Shown here: positions 10,522 through 20,227 of the stretch, piece by piece
Layout of the letters: each line of letters opens with the position of its first letter
Numbering within the stretch: position 1 is the stretch's first letter
Made by a program: the position numbers and the translations under genes
Notes under the pieces: generated by a model
The model's database searches: none
The model's input: only the letters and a program-made list of their open reading frames with translations
What the model was told of the DNA's origin: nothing
NCBI GenBank assembly: GCA_947503775.1
Contig: CANNFE010000006.1
Coordinates: forward strand, 182,508-246,507
DNA length: 64,000 nucleotides
DNA from: an uncultured Paracoccaceae bacterium
GTDB taxonomy: Bacteria; Pseudomonadota; Alphaproteobacteria; Rhodobacterales; Rhodobacteraceae
Direction of reading: 5' to 3'

Positions 10522-11918
10522 GGCAGTACCCCGCGCTGGTTGGGATCGACATCGAGCCGGTGTTCGAGCGGGGGGACGGCGCGCTGGTGGCAGTCGGTGC
10601 GCTCGCAGATCCGGCAGGAGATGCCGATCGGCTCGAACGCGGCGGAGTTGCCCAGATCAAGCCCGTCCGAATAGATCAGATCCGAGGCATGGCGTAGCTC
10701 GCAACCCAGGGCGATGGCATAGCGGCGGATCGGCGCGGTGAAGGCGCCGCCCGGTTTGGAGACATCGCGCGCGATGGACAGATACCGCGTGCCATCCGGC
10801 GTTTCGGCGAGCTGCCGCAGGAAGCGGCCCGGGGTCTCGAAAGCGCGGTGCACGTTCCAAAGCGGGCAGGCGCCGCCGAACCGGGCGAAGTGAAGCTGTG
10901 TCGCTGAGTGGCGTTTGGTGATCGTGCCGGCCTGATCGACGCGCACAAAAAAGAAGGGCACGCCCTTGGCACCCGGTCGCTGCAGGGTCGAGAGGCGGTG
11001 CGCGATCTGCTCGATCGAGGCATCGAAGCGATCGGCGAGCCGTTCCAGATCATGCCGTGTCTCGCGGGCGGCATCGAGAAAGGTGCGGTAGGGCATCATC
11101 GCCGCCCCGGCGAAGTGATTGGCCAGACCGATGCGGGCAATCTCGCGCGCCTCGTGGGTTTGAAAGCGGGCCTGATCGAGCGTGTCCTCCAGCAGGTCCC
11201 GATGGGCGATGAGCGCGATCTGAAGGAGGGTCTGGAAGCGCCGGGTCGCGGGGCTGGAGCGGGACGAGAGGGTCAGAGTGCGGCGGCCGGGATCATAGGC
11301 ACGCAACCCGTCCAGATCCTCAAGCGAGACCGAGATGGCATTCCGGCGCAGGCAGGCGTCGATGGCCGAGGCCAGATCGGGCGCGGTCGCGGCAAAGGTT
11401 TCGGCGGCGCGGTCGATCGTGTCGATGTAGTTGTCGCGGTAGTGAAAGAAGTCGCGGACCTCCTCCCACGGGGAGAGATCGGGGCGGGTTTCCTCGAGCC
11501 CGAGGGTCTGATCGAGGGCGGCGAGGCGATCATGGGTTTGCCGGTAGCTGCCATGAAGCTGGATCAGGCTGCGCACGAGGCTGGGGGCGTTGGCGACGGC
11601 GAGGCGAAGCTCTGCGGTCGATATCGGGGCATCACCGAAGACGGGATCTTTCAGCGCTTCCCTCAGATCGCTGAGATGGCGGGCTTCGTCGCTGCCTTGC
11701 AACTCGTTGACGTCGAACTTGAATTCGCGCGCCAGGGCAAGGAGGACCGTCGCGCTGACCGGGCGATTGTTGTTCTCCATCTGGTTGAGATAGGGGAGCG
11801 AGACGCCCAGACGGTCTGCAAAGACGCGCTGCGTCAGGTCGGCCCTTGTGCGGATCTCGCGCAGTTTGGCGCCCGCATAGTGCTTTTGAACGGCCAATGT
11901 CGGCTCCGGCAATTGCAA
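10485..11918 (-). CDS. pccR: ScfR/RamB-type short-chain acyl-CoA regulator, probable PccR
   Basis: HTH-XRE, ImmA/IrrE-like middle, Cys-rich C-terminus (ISCRICERTDCHQRAVPP); adjacent to pcc genes; probable TTG start. Confidence 0.8.
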   Translation of the reverse strand: MQLPEPTLAVQKHYAGAKLREIRTRADLTQRVFADRLGVSLPYLNQMENNNRPVSATVLLALAREFKFDVNELQGSDEARHLSDLREALKDPVFGDAPISTAELRLAVANAPSLVRSLIQLHGSYRQTHDRLAALDQTLGLEETRPDLSPWEEVRDFFHYRDNYIDTIDRAAETFAATAPDLASAIDACLRRNAISVSLEDLDGLRAYDPGRRTLTLSSRSSPATRRFQTLLQIALIAHRDLLEDTLDQARFQTHEAREIARIGLANHFAGAAMMPYRTFLDAARETRHDLERLADRFDASIEQIAHRLSTLQRPGAKGVPFFFVRVDQAGTITKRHSATQLHFARFGGACPLWNVHRAFETPGRFLRQLAETPDGTRYLSIARDVSKPGGAFTAPIRRYAIALGCELRHASDLIYSDGLDLGNSAAFEPIGISCRICERTDCHQRAVPPLEHRLDVDPNQRGVLPYRIALPRQTRL

Positions 11919-11943
11919 ATTTGCAAAGCCTTAGCTTTGCAAA
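11912..11943. promoter_or_regulatory. Putative ScfR/PccR operator array at the pccR start
   Basis: ATTGCAAA (11912) TTTGCAAA (11920) 8-nt spacer TTTGCAAA (11936); matches the known PccR box TTTGCAAA. Confidence 0.65.
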
Positions 11944-13160
11944 GCGGAGGGATCAAGTCGCCGTTCGCGCCGCAGGACGAAGAGGATGGACAGAAGGCTG
12001 CAAAATGTCGTGCCGAACATGATGGCCTGAAGGGGGATGGTTCCGGCCTCTTCGGTGAGGACGAGCCCGGCCAGCGCAGAGAGCAGGGCGCCGCCGCCGA
12101 CCATCATCGCGCTGCCCAGACCGGAAGCGCCGCCCGCCAGGTGAGGGCGGACCGACAGAAGGCCTGCGGTCGCATTGGGAAGCATCATCCCATTGCCGAG
12201 CCCGAGAAGCGTGCAGAAGCCGAAAAAGAGGCTTGGCGTCGACAGACCGCCGATGGCCAGCAGCAATGAGATACCCAGCCCGATGAGGGTGATGATAGTG
12301 CCCGAAAGGATCATCTGGTTGATGCCGAAGCGCACGGAATAGCGCCCCGACAGATAGTTGCCCGCAGCATATCCGATGGCGGGCGCGCCAAAGGCGAAGC
12401 CGGCCCAGAAGGGCGAGAGGCCGAAGACCGTATCCGCGACGAAGGACGATCCGCCGAGAAAGGCAAAGAACGCGCCCGAACCGAAGGCCGCGCAAAGCGC
12501 GTAGCCCCAGAAGCGGGGGCTGCTGAGCAGTTCGGGGTAGGTGCGGATCTGGTCTGCAAAGCTCATCCCGCCGCCGCGCACCGTTTCGCCAAGATCGCGC
12601 CAGACAAGCCAGAAGACGCCAAGGCCGCAGAGGAGCAGGAAGGTAAAGGCGGCGTGCCAGCCAAAGAGCTCGTCCAGCCCGCCGCCGATCATCGGGCCGA
12701 TCATCGGCACGAGGGCCATGCCCATCGTCACATAACCGATCATCGAGGCCGCCTGATCCTGGGGGACCATGTCGCGCACGACGGCGCGGCCCAGGACCAT
12801 GCCTGTCGCGATGATGCCTTGCACGATGCGGAAGAAGAGAAAGACGCCGACCGTTGGGGCGAACAGCGTGCCGAGCGTGGCAAGACAGAAGATCGCAATC
12901 GAGACGAGAAGAACGGGCCGCCTGCCATAGCGATCGGCGATCGGTCCGATGAAGATCTGCAGAAGGGCCGTTCCCGCCAGATAGCCCGAGACGGAGATCT
13001 GCATGATCGCGTAGCTCGTGTCGAAATACTCCGCCATCGCCTTGAGCGAGGGGAGAAAGACGCTCATCGACAGCGCGCCAAGACCGACCACGAGCACCAA
13101 GGTCACGATGTGAGGCGGTGTGGTCGGGTCGAGAAAGCGGGTTTTCGGGAAATTCGTCAT
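11931..13160 (-). CDS. MFS transporter, Bcr/CflA drug-resistance family
   Basis: 12-TM; IFIGPIADRYGRRPVLL motif; ATG at 13160. Confidence 0.88.
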   Translation of the reverse strand: MTNFPKTRFLDPTTPPHIVTLVLVVGLGALSMSVFLPSLKAMAEYFDTSYAIMQISVSGYLAGTALLQIFIGPIADRYGRRPVLLVSIAIFCLATLGTLFAPTVGVFLFFRIVQGIIATGMVLGRAVVRDMVPQDQAASMIGYVTMGMALVPMIGPMIGGGLDELFGWHAAFTFLLLCGLGVFWLVWRDLGETVRGGGMSFADQIRTYPELLSSPRFWGYALCAAFGSGAFFAFLGGSSFVADTVFGLSPFWAGFAFGAPAIGYAAGNYLSGRYSVRFGINQMILSGTIITLIGLGISLLLAIGGLSTPSLFFGFCTLLGLGNGMMLPNATAGLLSVRPHLAGGASGLGSAMMVGGGALLSALAGLVLTEEAGTIPLQAIMFGTTFCSLLSILFVLRRERRLDPSALQS

Positions 13161-13208
13161 TGAAGGGAGGTAGCGGCGAAAGTCGGGCCTGTCCATGCAT
13201 CGGAGCAC

Positions 13209-13261
13209 TTTGCAGATTTGCAAAGCAGCGCAAGGCGCTTTGCAGTCCTATGCAAATTTGC
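13209..13261. promoter_or_regulatory. Putative PccR operator array upstream of pccB
   Basis: TTTGCAGA-TTTGCAAA (13209-13224), TTTGCAGT (13239), TATGCAAA (13249) and AAATTTGC. Confidence 0.65.
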
Positions 13262-13326
13262 TGGATCGTGCTTTTGCCTCTTGGGTCCTGTTGCTAGGGT
13301 ACTGAGATATCGACGGCGGAGGACCC

Positions 13327-14859
13327 ATGACCACGATCCTTGAAGAATTGGAGGCGCGCCGGGATATCGCGCGGCTAGGGGGCGGTCAGAAGCGGATCGA
13401 TGCCCAGCATGCCAAAGGCAAATTAACGGCCCGTGAACGGATTGATCTTCTTCTCGATGAAGGCTCGTTCGAAGAGTTCGACATGTTCGTGGCGCACCGG
13501 GCGACCGATTTCGGCATGGCCGAGAGCCGCCCTTCGGGCGATGGGGTCGTGACCGGATGGGGGACGATCAACGGCCGGATGGTCTATGTCTTTTCGCAGG
13601 ATTTCACGGTTTTCGGCGGCTCGCTGAGCGAGACCCATGCCGAGAAGATCTGCAAGATCATGGATATGGCCGTTCAGAACGGGGCGCCCGTGATCGGGCT
13701 GAACGATTCAGGCGGCGCGCGCATTCAGGAAGGGGTCGCGAGCCTTGCGGGCTATGCGGAGGTCTTTCAGCGCAATGTCATGGCCTCGGGCGTGGTGCCG
13801 CAGATCTCGGTGATCATGGGCCCCTGTGCGGGCGGGGCGGTCTATTCGCCTGCGATGACGGATTTCATCTTTATGGTGAAGGACACGTCTTACATGTTCG
13901 TGACCGGCCCGGACGTGGTCAAGACCGTCACGAACGAGGTGGTGACGGCCGAAGAGCTGGGCGGAGCGGTGACGCATATGCGCAAAAGTTCGGTCGCGGA
14001 CGGGGCGTTCGAGAACGATATCGAGGCGCTGACCGAAGTGCGTCGGCTCGTCGATTTCCTGCCCTTGTCGAACCGGGAGGCGCCTCCGACGCGGCCGTTC
14101 TTTGACGATCCGGCGCGGGTGGATGACAGCCTCGATACGCTGGTGCCGGACAACGCGAACACGCCCTATGACATGAGAGAGCTGATCCTGAAGATCGCCG
14201 ATGAGGGGGATTTTTACGAGATACAGCAGGAGTTTGCCAAGAACATCCTGACCGGATTTATCCGGATGGAGGGGCAGACCGTCGGCGTTGTCGCGAACCA
14301 GCCGATGGTTCTGGCCGGGTGCCTTGATATCGACAGCAGCCGAAAGGCGGCGCGGTTCGTGCGGTTTTGCGACGCGTTCGAGATCCCGATCCTGACGCTT
14401 GTGGATGTGCCGGGGTTCCTGCCGGGGACGGGCCAGGAATATGGCGGGGTCATCAAGCATGGGGCGAAGCTGCTCTTTGCCTATGGGGAGGCAACGGTTC
14501 CCAAGGTCACGGTGATCACGCGCAAGGCCTATGGCGGAGCCTACGACGTGATGAGCTCAAAGCATTTGCGGGGCGATTTCAACTATGCCTGGCCCACGGC
14601 GGAGATCGCCGTGATGGGAGCGAAGGGCGCTGTGGAGATCCTCTATCGCTCGGAGTTGGCGGATGCCGAGAAGATCGGGGAGCGGACGAAGGATTACGAG
14701 ACCCGGTTCGCAAATCCGTTCGTGGCGGCCGAGAAGGGGTTTATCGACGAGGTGATCCTGCCGCATTCGACGCGGCGGCGGGTCTGCCGGGCCTTTGCCT
14801 CGCTTCGCGGCAAGCAGCTTAAGAACCCGTGGAAGAAGCATGACAATATTCCGCTTTAG
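13327..14859 (+). CDS. pccB: Propionyl-CoA carboxylase beta subunit
   Basis: Carboxyltransferase motifs [55 protein letters not shown]. Confidence 0.96.
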   Translation: MTTILEELEARRDIARLGGGQKRIDAQHAKGKLTARERIDLLLDEGSFEEFDMFVAHRATDFGMAESRPSGDGVVTGWGTINGRMVYVFSQDFTVFGGSLSETHAEKICKIMDMAVQNGAPVIGLNDSGGARIQEGVASLAGYAEVFQRNVMASGVVPQISVIMGPCAGGAVYSPAMTDFIFMVKDTSYMFVTGPDVVKTVTNEVVTAEELGGAVTHMRKSSVADGAFENDIEALTEVRRLVDFLPLSNREAPPTRPFFDDPARVDDSLDTLVPDNANTPYDMRELILKIADEGDFYEIQQEFAKNILTGFIRMEGQTVGVVANQPMVLAGCLDIDSSRKAARFVRFCDAFEIPILTLVDVPGFLPGTGQEYGGVIKHGAKLLFAYGEATVPKVTVITRKAYGGAYDVMSSKHLRGDFNYAWPTAEIAVMGAKGAVEILYRSELADAEKIGERTKDYETRFANPFVAAEKGFIDEVILPHSTRRRVCRAFASLRGKQLKNPWKKHDNIPL

Positions 14860-14972
14860 ACGCGCTTTGTCTGGCAGCGGCACCAGGGCCGTGTCCGAAC
14901 CGCCTTCGGGTGGAGGGAACCGGCGCGGCGGCCCTTTCGTTTCGCCTGGACCGAAGCGAGCTGGAGCAGCCG

Positions 14973-15233
14973 ATGACCAAGGATCACGGACCGTCCATCA
15001 AGGACGACGAAACCTACGAGAGCCTTCGCGAGAACGGCATGTCCAAGCAGAAAGCCGCGGCGATCGCGAATGCGCAGGCGAACGACAACATGGAGCCGTC
15101 GAAGAAGGGGGGCAAGCAGCCGCCCTACGAGGAGTGGAGCAAGGACGCGCTTTACGATCGGGCGCAGGAACTGGATATCGACGGGCGGTCAGACATGACG
15201 AAAGACGAGCTTATCGAGGCGTTGCGCGGCTAG
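14973..15233 (+). CDS. Small protein with Rho-N/SAP-like C-terminus
   Basis: YEEWSKDALYDRAQELDIDGRSDMTKDELIEALRG. Confidence 0.75.
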   Translation: MTKDHGPSIKDDETYESLRENGMSKQKAAAIANAQANDNMEPSKKGGKQPPYEEWSKDALYDRAQELDIDGRSDMTKDELIEALRG

Positions 15234-15604
15234 CCGTTGGCCTTGCCGCTGCTCTGTCGTCGGCAGCGGTGGCCGAGCAGGCGGTGCTGGATGTGCCGTC
15301 CGGGCAGGAGGTGATGCTTTTTGATCTGGTGCTCGAGCCGGAGACGAAGGTTGCGCGGTTCCGGTTCCTTGCCCCTTCTATCGGGACGGCGGGTCTGAGT
15401 TTCACGGATATGGAGCGGGATTTTCCGCATCTGTGTTCGGTCTATGCGCTGCCTGCGCTTGCCGCGAACGGCTGGAAGGCGGAGAAGGTCGTCATTTCCC
15501 TGTCGGATCGGGAAACCCCGTTCGGAGAGACGGTTCCCGATGCGATCCAGTTCTTCGAGGCCTTTGCGATCGAGGATGCCACATGCCTTTGGGAGCCGTT
15601 CTGA
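15221..15604 (+). CDS. Secreted hypothetical protein (DUF6497-like); start uncertain
   Basis: Signal-like LAVGLAAALSSAAVAEQ then conserved-looking domain; no clear ATG/GTG in frame close by. Confidence 0.5.
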   Translation, partial: VARLAVGLAAALSSAAVAEQAVLDVPSGQEVMLFDLVLEPETKVARFRFLAPSIGTAGLSFTDMERDFPHLCSVYALPALAANGWKAEKVVISLSDRETPFGETVPDAIQFFEAFAIEDATCLWEPF

Positions 15605-15963
15605 TGTTCAAGCATCGCGGCTTTCCCGGGCGCCTTCCGGGAACGGATTTTCAGTTCACGCTTCGCCGCGAGAACAAGGGGGGCGCGACCACGCTTGTCG
15701 CACGAGAGCGGTATGCGGACCGCAAGCCGGCCGACCGCCGGGCGGATGCAGGCTTCATGGCAGCCCTTTGGGCACAGTTCGGAACAGAGCCCTTTGAGCG
15801 AGGCAACCTGGATGCGGGGCGGTTGTCCTGGCTTTTCGGCCGTGAGGTCGTGCCGGCAGAGGATCCGTTCGATCCGGCACGCTACGATTCGCTGCTAAAG
15901 ATCAACGAAGCCCGCGCCCGGATCAGCTTTCCAGAGGCTTTTGATCATGAAGGCGACATCTGA
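15604..15963 (+). CDS. Hypothetical protein
   Basis: ATG overlaps upstream stop (TGATG); 119 aa. Confidence 0.6.
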   Translation: MFKHRGFPGRLPGTDFQFTLRRENKGGATTLVARERYADRKPADRRADAGFMAALWAQFGTEPFERGNLDAGRLSWLFGREVVPAEDPFDPARYDSLLKINEARARISFPEAFDHEGDI

Positions 15964-16324
15964 TGCCACCTTGTATACAAGAGCCCCCAATACAATCTAG
16001 GCGGGAATCAGCCTACTTTAAGAACCGCAAAGATCTATCCTTTGCAATGATCAAGTCGCTGTGCGACGGTTCTAGGGTAGCTGCAGGTTCCAGCAAGCCT
16101 GCATCTGCAAATTGTCAAAACCGTTACCCTTCCCCTAGGAGGCGATTCAACCAGATTAAGGTTGGGTCGCCTCCAATCCTTTGGGCGGTCGGTCGGCAAA
16201 GATCGGCCATTCTTCGCGTGATATCGAATAACAGCCCCCTGGCTCTTCCGTTCTGGCGCGAACGTGCTTTATTCAGCCCAAGTTTGGTTCGCAGTCCATG
16301 CATAGGAGCGCGGGAGGTGGCCAA

Positions 16325-16567
16325 ATGGAAAAAAACAGGAGCAGAGTCATGGTATCCCTTACAAAAGTCGCATTCGCGGGGTTTGCAGCGCTTTCGCTGT
16401 CCGCCTGTGCAGGCAGTGGCATCGGCGATAACGACACCGAGCGCGCGGTCATTGGCGCAGCTGCCGGTGCGGTCGTCGCTGACGCAACGGACAACGATGT
16501 TGCAACCGGCGCAGCCGTTGGCGGTCTTGCCGGCGTCTTCTGCGACGACGCAGGCATCTGCCGCTAA
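16325..16567 (+). CDS. Small Gly-zipper lipoprotein
   Basis: FAALSLSACAGSG lipobox; GAAAGAVVADATDNDVATGAAVGGLAG glycine zipper. Confidence 0.75.
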   Translation: MEKNRSRVMVSLTKVAFAGFAALSLSACAGSGIGDNDTERAVIGAAAGAVVADATDNDVATGAAVGGLAGVFCDDAGICR

Positions 16568-16591
16568 ATCTATCGAAAATCGACAATTGAA

Positions 16592-16622
16592 CCGCTCGGA
16601 CGTCTGCGTCCGGGCGGTTTTT
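16592..16622 (+). terminator. Rho-independent terminator
   Basis: CCGCTCGGACG-TCTG-CGTCCGGGCGG followed by TTTTTC. Confidence 0.85.
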
Positions 16623-16708
16623 CTTTGGCGATTCGTCTGCCGCGCGACTCTCTTTTTGGTTGAGTTGCGCTTTTTTCGTGCGAATGGCACGCCGGTTTGA
16701 GGGGAACC

Positions 16709-18709
16709 ATGTTCAAGAAGATCCTGATTGCGAACCGGGGCGAGATCGCCTGCCGTGTCATCAAGACAGCCAAGAAAATGGGGATCGCCACCGTCGCGAT
16801 CTATTCGGATGCGGACCGGCATGCCCTGCATGTGAAGATGGCCGATGAGGCCGTGCATATCGGACCGGCGCCTGCCAATCAGTCCTATATCGTGATCGAT
16901 AAGGTGATGGAGGCGATCCGGTCCTCGGGCGCCGAGGCGGTCCATCCCGGATATGGGTTTCTGAGCGAGAACAAGGCTTTTGCCGAAGCGCTCGAGGCGG
17001 AAGGGGTGGCCTTTATCGGGCCGCCTGCGGGCGCGATCGAGAAGATGGGCGACAAGATCACCTCGAAGAAGATCGCGGCGGAGGCGGGCGTGTCGACGGT
17101 TCCGGGCCATATGGGGCTGATCGAGGATGCGGAGGAAGCGATCCGGATCTCGGGCGAGATCGGTTATCCGGTAATGCTCAAGGCCAGTGCGGGCGGCGGC
17201 GGCAAGGGGATGCGGATCGCCTGGGACGAAAGCGAAGTGCGCGAAGGCTTTCAGGCCTCCAAGAACGAGGCGGCAGCCAGCTTTGGCGATGACCGGATGT
17301 TTATCGAGAAGTTCGTCACCCAGCCGCGGCATATCGAAATTCAGGTGCTCTCAGACGGGCAGGGCAGGACGCTTTATCTGGGCGAGCGGGAATGTTCGAT
17401 CCAGCGCAGAAACCAGAAGGTGATCGAGGAAGCGCCGTCGCCGTTTCTGGACGAGGCGACGCGCAAGGCAATGGGCGAGCAGGCCTGCGCGCTGGCCGAT
17501 GCAGTGGGCTATCGCAGCGCGGGGACGGTGGAGTTTATCGTCGATGGGGAGAAGAACTTCTATTTCCTGGAGATGAACACCCGGCTGCAGGTCGAGCATC
17601 CGGTGACGGAGCTGATCACGGGCATCGATCTGGTGGAGCAGATGATCCGGGTCGAGGCGGGGGAGACGCTGTCCTTTGGGCAGGACGACGTGACCCTGAA
17701 CGGTTGGGCCATCGAGAGCCGGCTTTATGCAGAAGATCCGTATCGGAACTTCCTGCCGTCGATCGGGCGGCTGGTGCGGTATCGGCCGCCCCAGGAGATC
17801 GCGGAGGAGACGCGCGTCGTGCGCAACGATACCGGCGTCTTCGAGGGCGGCGAGATCTCGATGTATTACGATCCGATGATCGCAAAGCTCTGCACCTGGG
17901 CTCCGACCCGGGCGGAGGCGATCGAGGAGATGCGGATCGCGCTCGATACGTTCGAGCTGGAGGGGATCGGACACAACCTTCCATTTCTCAGCGCGGTGAT
18001 GGATCATCCGCGCTTTGTCAGCGGCGATATCACAACGGCGTTCATCGCCGAGGAATATCCCGACGGCTTCGGCGCCGTCGATCTGCCGGAGAAGGACCTG
18101 AGGCGGATCGCGGCTTCGGCGGCGGCGATGCACCGGGTGGCAGAGATCCGGCGGGCGCGCATTTCGGGCCGGATGAGCAATCACGAGCGCAAGGTGGGCG
18201 CGGACTGGGTGGTGCGGATCGGCGGCCATGTCTGGCCGGTCGTCATCGAGGCGGATCCGAAGGGCGCGACGGTGCGGTTCGAGGACGGTGCGGCGCATCG
18301 TGTGGAAAGCGACTGGAGGCCGGGCGATACGCTGGCGCGGCTCGATGTGGATGGCGCGGCGCTTGTCTTGAAGGTGGAGCGCGTCACGAACGGGTTCCGG
18401 ATCCGGTCGCGCGGGGCGGATCTGAACGTGAAGGTGCTGCATCCGCGTCAGAACGCGATGATGGCGCATATGATCGAAAAGGAAGCGCCCGATACATCCA
18501 AGCTGCTTTTGTGTCCGATGCCCGGACTTGTCGTAAAGATCGACGTGGCCGAGGGCGAGGAGGTTCAGGAAGGGCAGGCGCTGTGTACGGTCGAGGCGAT
18601 GAAGATGGAGAATATCCTGCGCGCCGAACGTCGCGGAACGGTGGCCAAGATCAATGCCGAGCCGGGGGCGAGCCTTGCGGTTGATGATGTGATCATGGAG
18701 TTCGAGTGA
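16709..18709 (+). CDS. pccA: Propionyl-CoA carboxylase alpha subunit (biotin carboxylase/BCCP)
   Basis: MFKKILIANRGEIACRVIKTAKKMGI; KASAGGGGKGMRI; biotinylation motif EAMKMEN. Confidence 0.95.
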   Translation: MFKKILIANRGEIACRVIKTAKKMGIATVAIYSDADRHALHVKMADEAVHIGPAPANQSYIVIDKVMEAIRSSGAEAVHPGYGFLSENKAFAEALEAEGVAFIGPPAGAIEKMGDKITSKKIAAEAGVSTVPGHMGLIEDAEEAIRISGEIGYPVMLKASAGGGGKGMRIAWDESEVREGFQASKNEAAASFGDDRMFIEKFVTQPRHIEIQVLSDGQGRTLYLGERECSIQRRNQKVIEEAPSPFLDEATRKAMGEQACALADAVGYRSAGTVEFIVDGEKNFYFLEMNTRLQVEHPVTELITGIDLVEQMIRVEAGETLSFGQDDVTLNGWAIESRLYAEDPYRNFLPSIGRLVRYRPPQEIAEETRVVRNDTGVFEGGEISMYYDPMIAKLCTWAPTRAEAIEEMRIALDTFELEGIGHNLPFLSAVMDHPRFVSGDITTAFIAEEYPDGFGAVDLPEKDLRRIAASAAAMHRVAEIRRARISGRMSNHERKVGADWVVRIGGHVWPVVIEADPKGATVRFEDGAAHRVESDWRPGDTLARLDVDGAALVLKVERVTNGFRIRSRGADLNVKVLHPRQNAMMAHMIEKEAPDTSKLLLCPMPGLVVKIDVAEGEEVQEGQALCTVEAMKMENILRAERRGTVAKINAEPGASLAVDDVIMEFE

Positions 18710-19482
18710 GCGGTCTGACAGCGATATGGATCTGGTTTCAGGGGGTCGATCCGCGCATTTGGCAGGCGGTGATCGCGGGCCTTTTCGTCGCTGTCGGATG
18801 GATCGTCAATGGTCGGCAGAACCGGCGGCGCAGCAGCCGAATGCGCAAAGAGCGGTTGCGGGATGTGCACCGGGCGCTTTTTGCCGAGATTGGCGCCAAT
18901 CTGCAGACATTGGGCAGCGCCGAGATGCTGCGTGCGCAGTCAGGCCTTGTCGTGCAGCGGATGCGCGACGAGGCCAATCGGGGGCGGTCCTACGTTCCGT
19001 TCGTGGTGCGCGACCGGAAAGATCAGGTCTATGCCTCGATCATCGACGAGATCCATATCCTGCCGCGCACGACAATCGATGCGGTGGTCGCTTATTACGC
19101 GCAGCTTCAGGTGATGGGGGATGTGACCGAAGATCTAAGAGGAAAAACGTTCGCGCAGCTGCCGGTCGAGCGTCAGGTGCGGCTTTACGAGGATCTGACC
19201 GAAATGAAGGTGCAAGCTTTCGCGTTCGGCAATCACGCGCTTCGGATGATCGATATCTACGCTAAGAAGGGCAAGGAGGAGGCGGAGAAGTTTGAGCAGG
19301 AGCTCCGCGAGAAAACCGCAGAGGCAGAAGCAAAAAGACTTGAAGCGCAACGCGTTGCGGCGGTGTCGCGTGACGAATTAGGGACTTCGGAGGAAACGGA
19401 TCGTGCGTCGCAGTCCCCAGTGTTGGGTACTGGGTCCGGTAAGGTTAATACCCCTCAGGACGCGGACCGGTCCGACCCGTGA
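18706..19482 (+). CDS. Hypothetical membrane-anchored protein
   Basis: N-terminal TM then coiled-coil; overlaps pccA stop. Confidence 0.65.
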   Translation: MSGLTAIWIWFQGVDPRIWQAVIAGLFVAVGWIVNGRQNRRRSSRMRKERLRDVHRALFAEIGANLQTLGSAEMLRAQSGLVVQRMRDEANRGRSYVPFVVRDRKDQVYASIIDEIHILPRTTIDAVVAYYAQLQVMGDVTEDLRGKTFAQLPVERQVRLYEDLTEMKVQAFAFGNHALRMIDIYAKKGKEEAEKFEQELREKTAEAEAKRLEAQRVAAVSRDELGTSEETDRASQSPVLGTGSGKVNTPQDADRSDP

Positions 19483-19591
19483 CGGGAATGGGTGTATATG
19501 GCAGATGGACAGGGGCAGGTTGTTGGCGATCTGACATCTTTGGTCCTCCTGATCGAGATATAGGCTGCAACAGGTTAGGATTCAATGAACT

Positions 19592-20089
19592 TTACTGGTT
19601 CAGGGCCCGGCGATCGCGGATTTCCTGCTCGCGCAGGGGCATCTTGTCGATGGAGCGCGACAGCTCCCGCACATCCCAGGGCACCGGTTTGCGCAGTTTC
19701 ACGCCGCCATCCTTTCCCAGCACGACAAGCATGAAGCCGCGGGGGCGCAGCTGCTCGCGCAGGGAGGAGAACGCTTCGGGATCGGTATCGGTCAGAACGA
19801 CGACATCGCGTTCGGCCAGATCTTCCATCCGGGCGGCCAGAAGCTCGATCTGGGTCTGGAAGCGGGGATCGTTCGGGGTGTCGGCGAAGACGACGACCGG
19901 GCGCGCGAGCCACAGAAAATCGTCGAGCGTGACATCGACCGCTTCGAGCATCACGGTCGGGTCGGCCTGCCATTGCTCGACAGGGCCAAGAACGACGGGC
20001 GTTTGGACAGTTTCCTCAGCAACCGCGACGGGTGCTGTGAGGACGGCTGCGGTCACGGCGAGCGCGGCACGGATCGGAAATAAGGTCAT
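19592..20089 (-). CDS. DUF4174-like periplasmic protein
   Basis: Signal peptide; GFMLVVLGKDGGVKLRKPVPWDVRELSRSIDKMPLREQEI. Confidence 0.75.
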   Translation of the reverse strand: MTLFPIRAALAVTAAVLTAPVAVAEETVQTPVVLGPVEQWQADPTVMLEAVDVTLDDFLWLARPVVVFADTPNDPRFQTQIELLAARMEDLAERDVVVLTDTDPEAFSSLREQLRPRGFMLVVLGKDGGVKLRKPVPWDVRELSRSIDKMPLREQEIRDRRALNQ

Positions 20090-20227
20090 GAGGTCTCCTG
20101 TTACCGCAGATATAGTTGGACCGTCTGGATTTGCGAAGGGTCTCTGCATCAGGACACGAGACAGTTATTTGGAATATGATCAGCTGAACGGGGCCAAGGT
20201 GGCCGGATCAGCTCGGAGGGACCGGTA

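Noticed and set aside
10908-12269. 453-aa plus-strand ORF opposite pccR
   Set aside because: Antisense shadow of a well-supported regulator and the MFS 3' end; no recognisable motifs.
16124-17332. 402-aa minus ORF spanning the intergenic region, Gly-zipper gene and pccA 5' end
   Set aside because: Runs antisense across three independent features including a terminator; low-complexity shadow frame.
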